DNA of 6,565 nt from Caldithrix sp. (GTDB taxonomy: Bacteria; KSB1; UBA2214; DYKH01), in contig DYKH01000256.1 of NCBI GenBank assembly GCA_020722685.1, positions 1 to 6,565 of the forward strand. The letters are read 5' to 3'. The notes below the pieces were generated by a model. It saw only the letters and a program-made list of their open reading frames with translations, was not told where the DNA came from and did not search any database. Within the stretch, counting starts at the first letter, position 1. Each line of letters opens with the position of its first letter. The translations under genes and the position numbers were made by a program. Shown one piece after another: positions 1 through 6,565 of this stretch.

Positions 1-1850
1 ACCCAGGCGATTCCATCCTGGGTCAGACTTCTGGCCAGACCTTTACGCTCACTAACAGTACGGACAACATCACCGGCACTTCTGGTAACGACACCATCAT
101 CGGTGACAACGTTTCTGCTTCTGCTGGCGACACGATCAATGCTGGCGCGGGCACTGACACGCTGAAGATTTTCGGCACGAAGGTGATTCCGAATTTCAGT
201 GGCGTGGAGAATGTTTACTACAACGCACCTGCCGGCGACGTGGATTTGTCCACCAAGTCGGAAGTCGTGTCCATCGAGATGGATACCTTCGGCACCAACA
301 CTCTGACCGTTGGTTCTGGCCAGGCCGTCAAGCTGACCAACCAAGTCGGTACGGCTACCATCGCCGGCAACAGCCCCACCTCCCTGTCGCTGACGCTGGA
401 CAAGGCTGGTACGGCCACGACCGACGCTGAAGTGGCTCTGACGGGTACTGCCCTGACCACGTTGAACGTGACTGCCTCTGGCAATCCCAGCTACGTTACC
501 GTTACCAACGCCGTCAAAAAGCTTGCAACCGTGAATATCGCTGGTGACAAGAACGTTGCTCTGCAGCACGCCCTCACCACCGTCACCACCATCAATGCTG
601 GTTCGGCAACTGGCAACGTGACCATCGATGGTGTCGGCGCCTCCAACCTGACCTTCACCGGCGGTTCGGGCAACGACAAGATCGTGATGGCGGCGACCAT
701 CACTGCTGCTGACGTGCTGAAGGGTGGCACCGGCACCGACACTCTGAGCGTTTCGGATGCAGATACGATCGACACCGCTGCCGAAGTGGTTGGCATCACC
801 GAGTTTGAAGTGCTCGAAGCAGCTGGCACCGATGGCACCGCTTACGACCTGTCGGTGATCGGTGCGAAGAACACCATTACCGGCCTGGTGATCAGTGCAA
901 CGGGCGGTGATGTGACGGCATCCAACCTGAACGCAGCGACCGCCGGCAACATCACCATCAACGGTGATGCTCCGGGAACCGTTACGCTGACTGCAGCTGA
1001 TTTCGTTGCAGGTGGTACTTCTGACACCGCAACCATCAAGCTGGATAACAGCGTTGTGAAGAGCACAGACGGTGTGGATGTTACTTCGCTGGTTTTTGCC
1101 AACGCCGACGTGATCAACCTGCAGTCGCTGGGTGACGGCTCCTCCACCAAGGCCACCAGTGGCACAGAGGAAAACTCTGTTGTGCTGACCGCTACTGATG
1201 TTGAAAAGGTTGTGATCACGGGTGATGAGGCTCTGGCCTTCTCGACCGCTGCTGGTACTGTTCCGACCGAAATCGACGCATCGGGCATGACCAACAGTGC
1301 CGCTGTGACGATTGATACGGGTGCTTCCGCTATCGTATCGCTGCTGGTCAAGGGTACTTCCAAGAACGACACTATCGATACCGATAACGCCGCAACCTTG
1401 ACCAACACCCTTTATACGGGTGGTGGTTCGGATTCGGTGGTCATCCAAGGTGCCTCCAATGCCGCATCTACCATGATCTTCACCGCCACCGAACTGAATT
1501 CGGGTGACCTGAAGGCTGGTGATGCGACGACTGTGACCCTGACTGGTGCATCTGCGGGTGCGACTGTCACGATCAACCTGACCTCTGCCCTTGAAGGTCT
1601 GTTGAAGAGTGGCGGCACGCTCCTGTCGGCCGCAACGGGTAACGTAAACATCCACGGCACGACCCTGAGCGCGACGACCAACGTGGCTGCCGCGCAAGCT
1701 GCTAACAACATGGTTCTGCAGTTCGACCTGAACGGTGACGGCGCATACACCGCTACGGACGACGCTCAGATCACCATCGTGGGTACGGGTACCGATGACA
1801 CCCTGGTGTACAACGCAGCTGGTGACTTCTTCCTCTTCACGGTGGTCTAA
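1..1850 (+). CDS. S-layer-like / RTX-like secreted surface protein, C-terminal part (5' truncated)
   Basis: The frame is open from the left edge (first full codon at 3) to a TAA at 1848-1850, giving 615 visible residues; the true start lies outside. A GTG at 183 is internal, because RTX-like sequence continues upstream of it in frame. The protein is dominated by Thr, Ser, Gly, Ala, Val and Asp in short alternating beta-strand-like stretches. It contains RTX-like Gly/Asp turns (for example GGSGNDKIV at 660-686 and GGTGTDTL at 723-746), a calcium-loop motif near the end, and the C-terminus DFFLFTVV. No Arg, Cys or Trp is present. These traits fit type I (ABC transporter) secreted S-layer or RTX-like proteins that fold on calcium outside the cell. 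Codon choice is strongly biased (CTG, ACC, GGT, GCT), which suggests high expression. A strong terminator follows. An RTX adhesin is an alternative; the exact family cannot be fixed without the N-terminus. Confidence 0.85.
   Translation, partial: PGDSILGQTSGQTFTLTNSTDNITGTSGNDTIIGDNVSASAGDTINAGAGTDTLKIFGTKVIPNFSGVENVYYNAPAGDVDLSTKSEVVSIEMDTFGTNTLTVGSGQAVKLTNQVGTATIAGNSPTSLSLTLDKAGTATTDAEVALTGTALTTLNVTASGNPSYVTVTNAVKKLATVNIAGDKNVALQHALTTVTTINAGSATGNVTIDGVGASNLTFTGGSGNDKIVMAATITAADVLKGGTGTDTLSVSDADTIDTAAEVVGITEFEVLEAAGTDGTAYDLSVIGAKNTITGLVISATGGDVTASNLNAATAGNITINGDAPGTVTLTAADFVAGGTSDTATIKLDNSVVKSTDGVDVTSLVFANADVINLQSLGDGSSTKATSGTEENSVVLTATDVEKVVITGDEALAFSTAAGTVPTEIDASGMTNSAAVTIDTGASAIVSLLVKGTSKNDTIDTDNAATLTNTLYTGGGSDSVVIQGASNAASTMIFTATELNSGDLKAGDATTVTLTGASAGATVTINLTSALEGLLKSGGTLLSAATGNVNIHGTTLSATTNVAAAQAANNMVLQFDLNGDGAYTATDDAQITIVGTGTDDTLVYNAAGDFFLFTVV
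75..170 (+). repeat. RTX-like paired-turn module 1
   Basis: Within the surface protein, a GTSGNDTI turn (Asp codon at 90) is followed by a GAGTDTLKI turn (Asp codon at 156), 22 residues apart. Both resemble the calcium-binding GGxGxDxUx nonapeptide, but each stands alone rather than in a long tandem run. The same layout recurs at 660 and 1353. Confidence 0.6.
660..749 (+). repeat. RTX-like paired-turn module 2
   Basis: GGSGNDKIV (Asp codon at 675) is followed by GGTGTDTLSV (Asp codon at 738), 21 residues apart. This is the best match of the three modules to the canonical RTX nonapeptide. The two turns are separated by a short segment rich in Ala and Thr. Confidence 0.65.
1353..1445 (+). repeat. 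RTX-like paired-turn module 3
   Basis: GTSKNDTI (Asp codon at 1368) is followed by TGGGSDSVVI (Asp codon at 1431), 21 residues apart, matching modules 1 and 2 in spacing. The first turn is degenerate, with Lys in place of a Gly. Confidence 0.55.
1725..1763 (+). other. Dockerin/EF-hand-like calcium loop near the C-terminus
   Basis: The encoded segment DLNGDGAYTATDD has acidic or Asn ligands at loop positions 1, 3 and 5, Gly at 6 and Asp at 12. This is the pattern of dockerin-type calcium loops (DxNxDGxxxxxD). It lies about 30 residues from the C-terminus, just ahead of the presumed secretion signal. Calcium binding is inferred from the motif only. Confidence 0.6.
1818..1847 (+). other. Putative C-terminal type I secretion signal
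   Basis: The protein ends AAGDFFLFTVV: an acidic residue followed by a run of hydrophobic residues at the extreme C-terminus. Proteases and lipases exported by type I systems end in a comparable acidic-plus-hydrophobic motif. No ABC transporter, membrane-fusion or outer-membrane factor gene is visible here, so this call rests on the C-terminus and the RTX-like body. Confidence 0.45.
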
Positions 1851-1901
1851 TCACCATAAAGAGGCGCCACTCGGCGTCGGCCGAGGGGTGTAAGTTTGAT
1901 C

Positions 1902-1933
1902 AAACCCCGCCCCGCAAAGGGCGGGGTTTTTTT
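1902..1933 (+). terminator. Rho-independent terminator after the surface-protein gene
   Basis: A perfect 11-bp stem pairs 1902-1912 (AAACCCCGCCC) with 1919-1929 (GGGCGGGGTTT). It closes a 6-nt loop (CGCAAA), and T residues continue to 1933. It begins 52 nt after the surface-protein stop codon. The strength and position suggest most transcripts of that gene end here. A weaker inverted repeat (CTCGGC/GCCGAG, 1870-1885) lies upstream and may add 3'-end structure. Confidence 0.93.
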
Positions 1934-1961
1934 GGGCTATAGCGCATCACAGTTCAAATGG

Positions 1962-1969
1962 AAGGAAGG
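1962..1969 (+). promoter_or_regulatory. Shine-Dalgarno site selecting the GTG start at 1976
   Basis: AAGGAAGG lies 6 nt upstream of the in-frame GTG at 1976. An in-frame ATG at 1958 would start six codons earlier, but it has no Shine-Dalgarno-like sequence before it (CATCACAGTTCAA). It also abuts this purine stretch. The GTG therefore looks like the real start, with initiator Met followed by Glu-Leu-Gln. Confidence 0.7.
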
Positions 1970-1975
1970 TCAGTC

Positions 1976-4065
1976 GTGGAGCTCCAAACCGCTGTTACAG
2001 CGCATCGAGCGGGCAATTTCGAGGAAGCCGAAAATATTTACCGGCTCTTGATCGAAAAGGAGCCCGGGAATTTTGTCGCGCAGCACAACCTCGGGATGTT
2101 GGTACTCTCACTACGCGGACCTTTCTCTGCGATGCCTTACTTGAAAAAAGCACTTGAACTCAACCCAAGCATCAATGATTTTTGGATCGACTATGCGGAG
2201 GCATTGACCCAGGCGGGGTGGCTGGATGCTGCGGTCACTCTGATTCGGCAGGGCGAGAACCATGTCCAGGATCACGTTCCATTTGCAGCTTTGAAGCAAC
2301 GCATACAGGCATTGAGCCATTCCCAGACCAAACCTAAGCAAGCCGATACGTCCCAGCTCCTACAGGCCTTTGCCGCAGCAAATTATTTGGAAGCTGAAGC
2401 GATAGCCCGCTACATCACTCAGTGCGAACCTGAAAAGGGGTATGGCTGGAAGCTGCTGGGCTCAACGTGTGCAGCCGTGGGGCGCATCGACGAATCCATC
2501 CCTTACCTGAAGCAGGCGGCAACCTTCCTGCCCGAGGATTACGAAGTACTGAGCAATCTCGCTGCGGCCTTACATGGTGTCGGCCGTTCAAGGGAGGCTG
2601 AGCATTATTGCCGGCAAGCCTTGATGCTCAAACCGGCTTTCTCCGAGGCACACAGCAACCTAGGCAATATCTTGCGAGCACAAGGCCGGCATAGTGAGGC
2701 AGTGATCTCCCATCGACGGGCCATAGAACTTCGCCCCGATTTTGCCGAGGCACACAACAACCTGGCGTTGGTGCTGCAGTCGATCGGCGAAATCGAAGAA
2801 GCGGAAGCGGAGTACCGAAAGGCCCTTGCTTTGAAGCCTACCCTCAGGAACACGCACAGCAATCTTTTGTTTTGCTGCAACTATAGTCCGACGAAGACGG
2901 CCGAGGCGATATTTGCGGAATATCAGCGCTACAACCAATCTTTCGGCATCCCGAAAAAAAGAGAATGGGGGCCCCATCGCAATGACCAGTCACTGAATCG
3001 GCGCTTGCGTATTGGATACATGAGCGCAGACTGGGACAAGCATCCTGTGCGTCACTTCATTCAACCGATCATCGAGCGGCACGACAGAAGTCAATTTGAA
3101 GTATTTATTTACGCGGAAACGACAGTCGAGGATGTCTTTACTAAGCGTTACAAGGCTCATTGCGACCATTGGTTCGTGACAAAGGGTCTCGATGCAGCAA
3201 AAGTCGCAAAAAAAATTAAAGAAGATCAGATTGATATTCTGGTGGACCTCGCCGGCCACACCGAAGGTAACCGGCTAGATGTGTTTGCACTTAAGCCGGC
3301 GCCGGTTTCGATTTCCTATTTAGGCTATGGCTACACCTCCGGCCTTTCAGCCATTGATTATTTTATCGGTGACGATGACTTTACCCCAAAAGGTTGCGAG
3401 CCGCTTTTCGCTGAAAAGCTATGGCGATTGGACAAAACCTATGTGTATCGTCCTGATGCAGAGATGGGAGAAGTCTCCGAACTCCCGGCGGTAAAGAATG
3501 GTTACATCACATTTGTCACCCTCACGCGGGCAATCCGGATCAATCCACTCAGTACCCGCACATGGTCGGGAATTCTTAATGCCATCCCCTCCTCGCGCCT
3601 GATCATCAACAGCCGGGATTTCATTGATCCGATCATTGCCAATAAGCTGGCGGAAAATTTTCAGGCGCTAGGGATCGCACGTGAAAGACTGGAGATTGGC
3701 TACCGCTCCCCCCCCTGGGATATTCTGCGAGCGGCAGACATCGCTTTGGACTGCTTTCCGCACAACTCCGGAACCACGCTCTTCGAAAGTCTGTACATGG
3801 GTCTGCCATTTATTACGCTGGCAGGAAGACCCAGTGTCGGGCGATTGGGGGCGAGTATTCTGCATGGTATCAAGCATCCCGAATGGATCGCCTCCTCTGA
3901 GCAGGAGTATGTAGAAAAAGCGGTTCAGCTCGCTAGTGACCTCCCGCACCTCGTAGCATTGAGGCATCGGCTACGCTGCGAGATGAAAAACAGCGAATTG
4001 ATGAGTGAGTCCTCCTTCACCCGTAAGCTCGAAACCGCCTACAGGGAAATGTGGGCAATCTGGGT
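1976..4065 (+). repeat. Internal repeat half A: TPR array plus first GT41 region
   Basis: This half starts with three TPR-like units, a Gln/Lys/Ser-rich linker near 2320-2350, and then five more TPRs with the usual NLG and EA positions. A capping segment ([12 protein letters not shown]) leads to the catalytic region at about 3002. Key residues are the HPVRH motif at 3041-3055, Arg at 3536, and [10 protein letters not shown] at 3749-3778 with Glu at 3785. It aligns colinearly with half B. The block around the Arg aligns without gaps over 24 residues (3494-3565 against 5822-5893). Confidence 0.85.
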
Positions 4066-6409
4066 TACTCAGTCGCAGACCACAACTCAAACAGCTGAGA
4101 ATCAAACCTACTCAATTTCCTGTGACCCAGAAGATCGAGTTACGGAGTGCTTGCGGACAGTCCGAGAAAAGCATCTTATAGGGCGAATCAAGGAGGCCGA
4201 GGCACTACTGCAACCACTTCTTGCGTTGCATCCCACTAATCCTGAACTGAATCATGAGTACGGGACTGTTGCACTTGATCAGAAAAGACCCGCAGCTGCC
4301 ATTCATTACCTGAAAGCCGCGCTTGAAAGCAGTCCTGACTCGGGACGATACTGGCTTGCTTACATCACGGCACTGATCAAGCTAGCGCGCATTGAAGATG
4401 CACAGAAAACGATTGATTTCGTGCGAGCTAAGGGCCTTAAGCACGATGCGATTGAAGAGATTGTTCAAAAAATAGCAACACTCCCTTGGTTGTCGCGAGA
4501 AATTCAGCAGATCGCACCGCACCAATTATCTACAGCCACTAAAAGCACAACACGAGTAAAGGTACATAAATTACTTGCAAAAATCGTCGATAAATATCGA
4601 TGTGGCAAGGTGAAGGATGCCCTCCAGGAAGCGGACGCCCTTGTTCGCCGCTACCCCGATGATGCCCTGACATGGAAAGCCTTAGGGGTACTCCATTGTG
4701 AGACAAAAAACTTCACCAAGGCTATTGAAGTCATTCAAAGGGCGATTTTGCTTAACCCTAAGGACAAGGAGAACTTCAACAACCTCGGTGTGGCATACCT
4801 GGAGTCTGGCCTTCTCGAAGATGCGGAGCTGTGTTTTAGACGCGCCGTTTATCTTGATCACCAATATGTTGATGCTTATTTTAATCTCGGTAATTGCCTC
4901 AGAGACATGGAGTTTGCCGAAGCCGCTGAAACAAGCTACCGATATGCTTTGAATCTACAGCCGAATCATGCAGCGGGTCATAACAATCTTGGAGCTTTGC
5001 TCCTTGACTTGGGCAAGTTGGCTGAGGCGGTCGAGCATTTTCAGCTGGCACTTCAAAAAGGGCTGTCAAGATCGCTGGCGCTATCTCAACTTTCTTTGGT
5101 TCAAGCCTATCTTTCAGACTACACCAACGTCAAGTCTTTGAGCGATGAGGCTGTTGACCTAAGCCCTGAAGACTCAACGATCTGGGCGCAAAGGTTGTAT
5201 GCACTGAGTTATCACCCCGACCTACCAGACTCGGAAATCTACAACGAATTCTGTAGATGGGGCGACCTGCAATATCGAAAATTCAAGCCAGCATCTGGTG
5301 GTCAATTTGAAAATTCGCGCTCTCCCCATAGAAAGTTGCGTGTTGGCTTCATCTCGCCAGACTTCAGACGACATACATCTCGATTCTATTTTTCTGCGCT
5401 TTTTGAAAATTATGATGAGTCAGAGATTGAGCTAATTGCCTACGCAAATGTTTTGAACGCGGATGACTGGACGATCAATTTTAAAGGCTGGGTCGACGAA
5501 TGGCGCGACATCCGTTATCTCTCGGACCTGGATGTGGCCAACTTGATCCGTCAAGACAGAATCGACATTTTGATCGACGGCTGCAATCATATGCGTGATC
5601 ACCGCCTTGGCGTCATGGCGCTGAAGCCGGCACCAATTCAAGTAACATGGCTGGGATCTGCTTGGACCAGCGGCTTGCCGACCATCGATTATGCTTTGTT
5701 CGACCCATACCTTGCCCCAGCGGGTACCCTGGCGCGAGAGACTATTGTCCACCTGCCTAAATGCTTTGTCGCTTATCGACCGCCTGAAGACGTGCCAACT
5801 GTGGCTCCCTTGCCCGCAAGTAAAAACGGGTTTGTCACCTTTGGTTATTCTGGGCGAACAGAACGCTTGAATCATAAAACCTTTACCGCCTGGGCGCGTA
5901 TTCTTGAAGGCACGCCAAATTCGCGTTTGATACTTGATTACAAGCCATTTGGCGATGACGCGACGAGAAATTATTATCTCAGGTATATGGCGCGTTGCGG
6001 CATGGATGTTAATCGTGTTTTGATGAGAAATAGCGCTAACATCTTCGAGTCCTTATCAGAAATTGACATTCTTCTGGATTGCTTCCCGCACAGTGGCGGC
6101 ACGATGTTGTTCGATGCGCTATGGATGGGAGTGCCAGCATTGACGCTGGCAAGCCGCCCCCCGGTAGGCCGAATTGGGACCAGTCTGATGATGAATTTAG
6201 GATTGCCGGAATGGGTGACTCATGATGAAGAGGAGTACATCGCACGAGCAATTAAAGTATCAGGGGATCTTGCCCAGCTTGCCGACCTTCGTGCTCAGAT
6301 GCGAGCGCGAATGCGAAACTCACCTTTGATGGATGAGAAAGGCTTTGCGGCCGCCTATATTTCGGCTTTGAGGAATATGTGGAAAACGTGGTGTGAGGTA
6401 AAGAATTGA
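1976..6409 (+). CDS. Tandem TPR-GT41 protein: double O-GlcNAc-transferase/SPINDLY-like glycosyltransferase
   Basis: This protein of about 1477 residues has no signal peptide or membrane segment, so it is probably cytoplasmic. From the GTG start, residues 2-310 hold about eight TPR units (NLGxxLxxxGRxxEA..YRxAL..P pattern). Residues 343-697 form a GT41 catalytic region. Residues 722-1090 hold about nine more TPRs, and residues 1119-1477 form a second GT41 region. Both catalytic regions keep the ALKPAP, TSG..xIDY, LDCFPH and RPxVGRxG blocks. His356 and His1133 align with the active-site His498 of human OGT. GT41 enzymes move a sugar from a nucleotide donor (UDP-GlcNAc in OGT, GDP-fucose in SPINDLY) to Ser/Thr, with TPRs gripping the acceptor. 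Donor and acceptor here are unknown. The adjacent Thr-rich surface protein is an attractive substrate. The position aligned with OGT Lys842 is Arg in both halves (521 and 1297). A start at ATG 1958 is possible but has a poorer ribosome site. Confidence 0.93.
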   Translation: MELQTAVTAHRAGNFEEAENIYRLLIEKEPGNFVAQHNLGMLVLSLRGPFSAMPYLKKALELNPSINDFWIDYAEALTQAGWLDAAVTLIRQGENHVQDHVPFAALKQRIQALSHSQTKPKQADTSQLLQAFAAANYLEAEAIARYITQCEPEKGYGWKLLGSTCAAVGRIDESIPYLKQAATFLPEDYEVLSNLAAALHGVGRSREAEHYCRQALMLKPAFSEAHSNLGNILRAQGRHSEAVISHRRAIELRPDFAEAHNNLALVLQSIGEIEEAEAEYRKALALKPTLRNTHSNLLFCCNYSPTKTAEAIFAEYQRYNQSFGIPKKREWGPHRNDQSLNRRLRIGYMSADWDKHPVRHFIQPIIERHDRSQFEVFIYAETTVEDVFTKRYKAHCDHWFVTKGLDAAKVAKKIKEDQIDILVDLAGHTEGNRLDVFALKPAPVSISYLGYGYTSGLSAIDYFIGDDDFTPKGCEPLFAEKLWRLDKTYVYRPDAEMGEVSELPAVKNGYITFVTLTRAIRINPLSTRTWSGILNAIPSSRLIINSRDFIDPIIANKLAENFQALGIARERLEIGYRSPPWDILRAADIALDCFPHNSGTTLFESLYMGLPFITLAGRPSVGRLGASILHGIKHPEWIASSEQEYVEKAVQLASDLPHLVALRHRLRCEMKNSELMSESSFTRKLETAYREMWAIWVTQSQTTTQTAENQTYSISCDPEDRVTECLRTVREKHLIGRIKEAEALLQPLLALHPTNPELNHEYGTVALDQKRPAAAIHYLKAALESSPDSGRYWLAYITALIKLARIEDAQKTIDFVRAKGLKHDAIEEIVQKIATLPWLSREIQQIAPHQLSTATKSTTRVKVHKLLAKIVDKYRCGKVKDALQEADALVRRYPDDALTWKALGVLHCETKNFTKAIEVIQRAILLNPKDKENFNNLGVAYLESGLLEDAELCFRRAVYLDHQYVDAYFNLGNCLRDMEFAEAAETSYRYALNLQPNHAAGHNNLGALLLDLGKLAEAVEHFQLALQKGLSRSLALSQLSLVQAYLSDYTNVKSLSDEAVDLSPEDSTIWAQRLYALSYHPDLPDSEIYNEFCRWGDLQYRKFKPASGGQFENSRSPHRKLRVGFISPDFRRHTSRFYFSALFENYDESEIELIAYANVLNADDWTINFKGWVDEWRDIRYLSDLDVANLIRQDRIDILIDGCNHMRDHRLGVMALKPAPIQVTWLGSAWTSGLPTIDYALFDPYLAPAGTLARETIVHLPKCFVAYRPPEDVPTVAPLPASKNGFVTFGYSGRTERLNHKTFTAWARILEGTPNSRLILDYKPFGDDATRNYYLRYMARCGMDVNRVLMRNSANIFESLSEIDILLDCFPHSGGTMLFDALWMGVPALTLASRPPVGRIGTSLMMNLGLPEWVTHDEEEYIARAIKVSGDLAQLADLRAQMRARMRNSPLMDEKGFAAAYISALRNMWKTWCEVKN
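4139..6406 (+). repeat. Internal repeat half B: TPR array plus second GT41 region
   Basis: This half repeats the layout of half A. It has three TPR-like units, a longer linker (about 4440-4560), roughly six further TPRs (one more than half A), a capping segment ([14 protein letters not shown]), and a catalytic region from about 5330. Key residues are His at 5372 in a RRHTSRF context, Arg at 5864, and [10 protein letters not shown] at 6077-6106 with Asp at 6113. About half the residues match half A across the ALKPAP block by eye, so the duplication is old. Confidence 0.85.
6395..6399 (+). promoter_or_regulatory. Shine-Dalgarno site for rfbF inside the end of the glycosyltransferase gene
   Basis: GAGGT lies 9 nt upstream of the rfbF ATG at 6409, within the last codons of the preceding gene. 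Together with the one-base TGATG overlap this supports translational coupling. Confidence 0.55.
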
Positions 6410-6565
6410 TGAAAGCAGTCATCTTGGCGGGAGGTCTTGGCACCCGAATTTCCGAAGAAACTCATCTGCGCCCCAAGCCGATGATCGAAATCGGTGGCAA
6501 GCCGATTCTCTGGCACATCATGAAAAGCTATTCTGCCCACGGCGTGAACGAGTTCGTGATCTGCT
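6409..6565 (+). CDS. rfbF: Glucose-1-phosphate cytidylyltransferase, N-terminal part (3' truncated)
   Basis: The ATG at 6409 overlaps the preceding TGA (6407-6409) by one base, and the frame runs off the right edge after 52 codons. The product begins [18 protein letters not shown], then continues with [18 protein letters not shown]. This is the nucleotidyltransferase signature: the GGxGTR phosphate loop followed by the PKPM lysine motif, in the form typical of RfbF/DdhA. The enzyme joins glucose-1-phosphate and CTP to give CDP-glucose and pyrophosphate in the cytoplasm. CDP-glucose is the precursor of CDP-3,6-dideoxyhexoses and related O-antigen sugars. The family is usually about 255-260 residues, so only the first fifth is seen. 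The next gene would be expected to be CDP-glucose 4,6-dehydratase (rfbG), but it lies outside the window. A different sugar-nucleotidyltransferase such as RfbA or GalU fits less well, because the SEET...[17 protein letters not shown] form is characteristic of RfbF. Confidence 0.93.
   Translation, partial: MKAVILAGGLGTRISEETHLRPKPMIEIGGKPILWHIMKSYSAHGVNEFVIC

Noticed and set aside
183..185. GTG at 183 as the start of the surface-protein gene.
   Set aside because: The frame is open to the left edge and carries a clear RTX-like module at 75-170, so the codon is internal and the gene is cut by the window edge.
218..1750. Four long minus-strand open frames lying end to end in the same frame, opposite the surface-protein gene.
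   Set aside because: The antisense frame stays open because the sense gene rarely uses codons whose complement is a stop. The encoded sequences are low-complexity Ser/Val/Ala with no recognisable domain, and the + strand frame has clear RTX-like and calcium motifs and a matching terminator.
1870..1885. CTCGGC/GCCGAG inverted repeat as a second terminator.
   Set aside because: The stem is only 6 bp with a 4-nt loop and is not followed by a T run. It may only stabilise the 3' end.
1896..1942. TTGATC (1896-1901) and CTATAG (1937-1942) as a promoter for the TPR-GT41 gene.
   Set aside because: The elements are 35 nt apart, about twice the normal spacing, with the terminator hairpin between them.
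1958..1960. ATG at 1958 as the start of the TPR-GT41 gene.
   Set aside because: It lacks an upstream Shine-Dalgarno sequence, whereas the GTG at 1976 has AAGGAAGG at 6-nt spacing. The six extra residues add no TPR sequence. It is not excluded.
3681..3914. A 77-codon + strand frame overlapping half A.
   Set aside because: It lies out of frame inside a strongly conserved GT41 block and has no recognisable protein features. It matters only as the frame entered if the C8 tract loses a base.
5432..5875. A 147-codon minus-strand frame opposite half B, and similar shorter ones at 2605-2977 and 6036-6540.
   Set aside because: They lie opposite conserved TPR or GT41 coding sequence, and their products show no domain or plausible ribosome site.
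1..6565. CRISPR arrays, tRNA/rRNA genes, insertion sequences or attachment sites.
   Set aside because: No direct-repeat/spacer pattern, cloverleaf, transposase reading frame or flanking terminal repeats were seen. The repetition present is protein-level (RTX turns, TPRs, duplicated GT41).

Overview
The window looks like part of a cell-surface locus of a Gram-negative bacterium. The best guess is a proteobacterium, perhaps a betaproteobacterium, but no sequence here fixes the taxon. All recognisable genes lie on the + strand and in order: the 3' part of a very Thr/Ser/Gly/Ala-rich secreted protein (1-1850), a strong intrinsic terminator (1902-1933), a giant TPR/GT41 glycosyltransferase-like gene (1976-6409), and the first 52 codons of a glucose-1-phosphate cytidylyltransferase gene, rfbF (6409 to the right edge).

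Region 1 (1-1850) is open at the left edge. It encodes a beta-strand-rich protein with RTX-like Gly/Asp turns, a dockerin/EF-hand-like calcium loop and a hydrophobic C-terminus that fits type I secretion. Its 615 visible residues contain no Arg, Cys or Trp. The best description is an S-layer-like or RTX-like surface protein.

Region 2 (1851-1975) holds the terminator and the ribosome binding site of the next gene. No convincing promoter is visible, so the downstream genes may depend on read-through from the surface-protein gene.

Region 3 is one uninterrupted frame of about 1477 codons. It carries the same architecture twice: a TPR array followed by an O-GlcNAc-transferase/SPINDLY-type (GT41) catalytic region, then a second TPR array and a second GT41 region. 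The halves are clearly related but diverged. This tandem bifunctional-looking enzyme is the most unusual object in the window.

Region 4 (rfbF) overlaps the stop of region 3 by one base (TGATG), which implies translational coupling and one operon. RfbF makes CDP-glucose, the entry point to CDP-linked deoxysugars used in O-antigen. As an inference, the locus would make an abundant type I-secreted surface protein, glycosylate Ser/Thr residues in the cytoplasm before export (possibly of that protein), and make surface sugars alongside.
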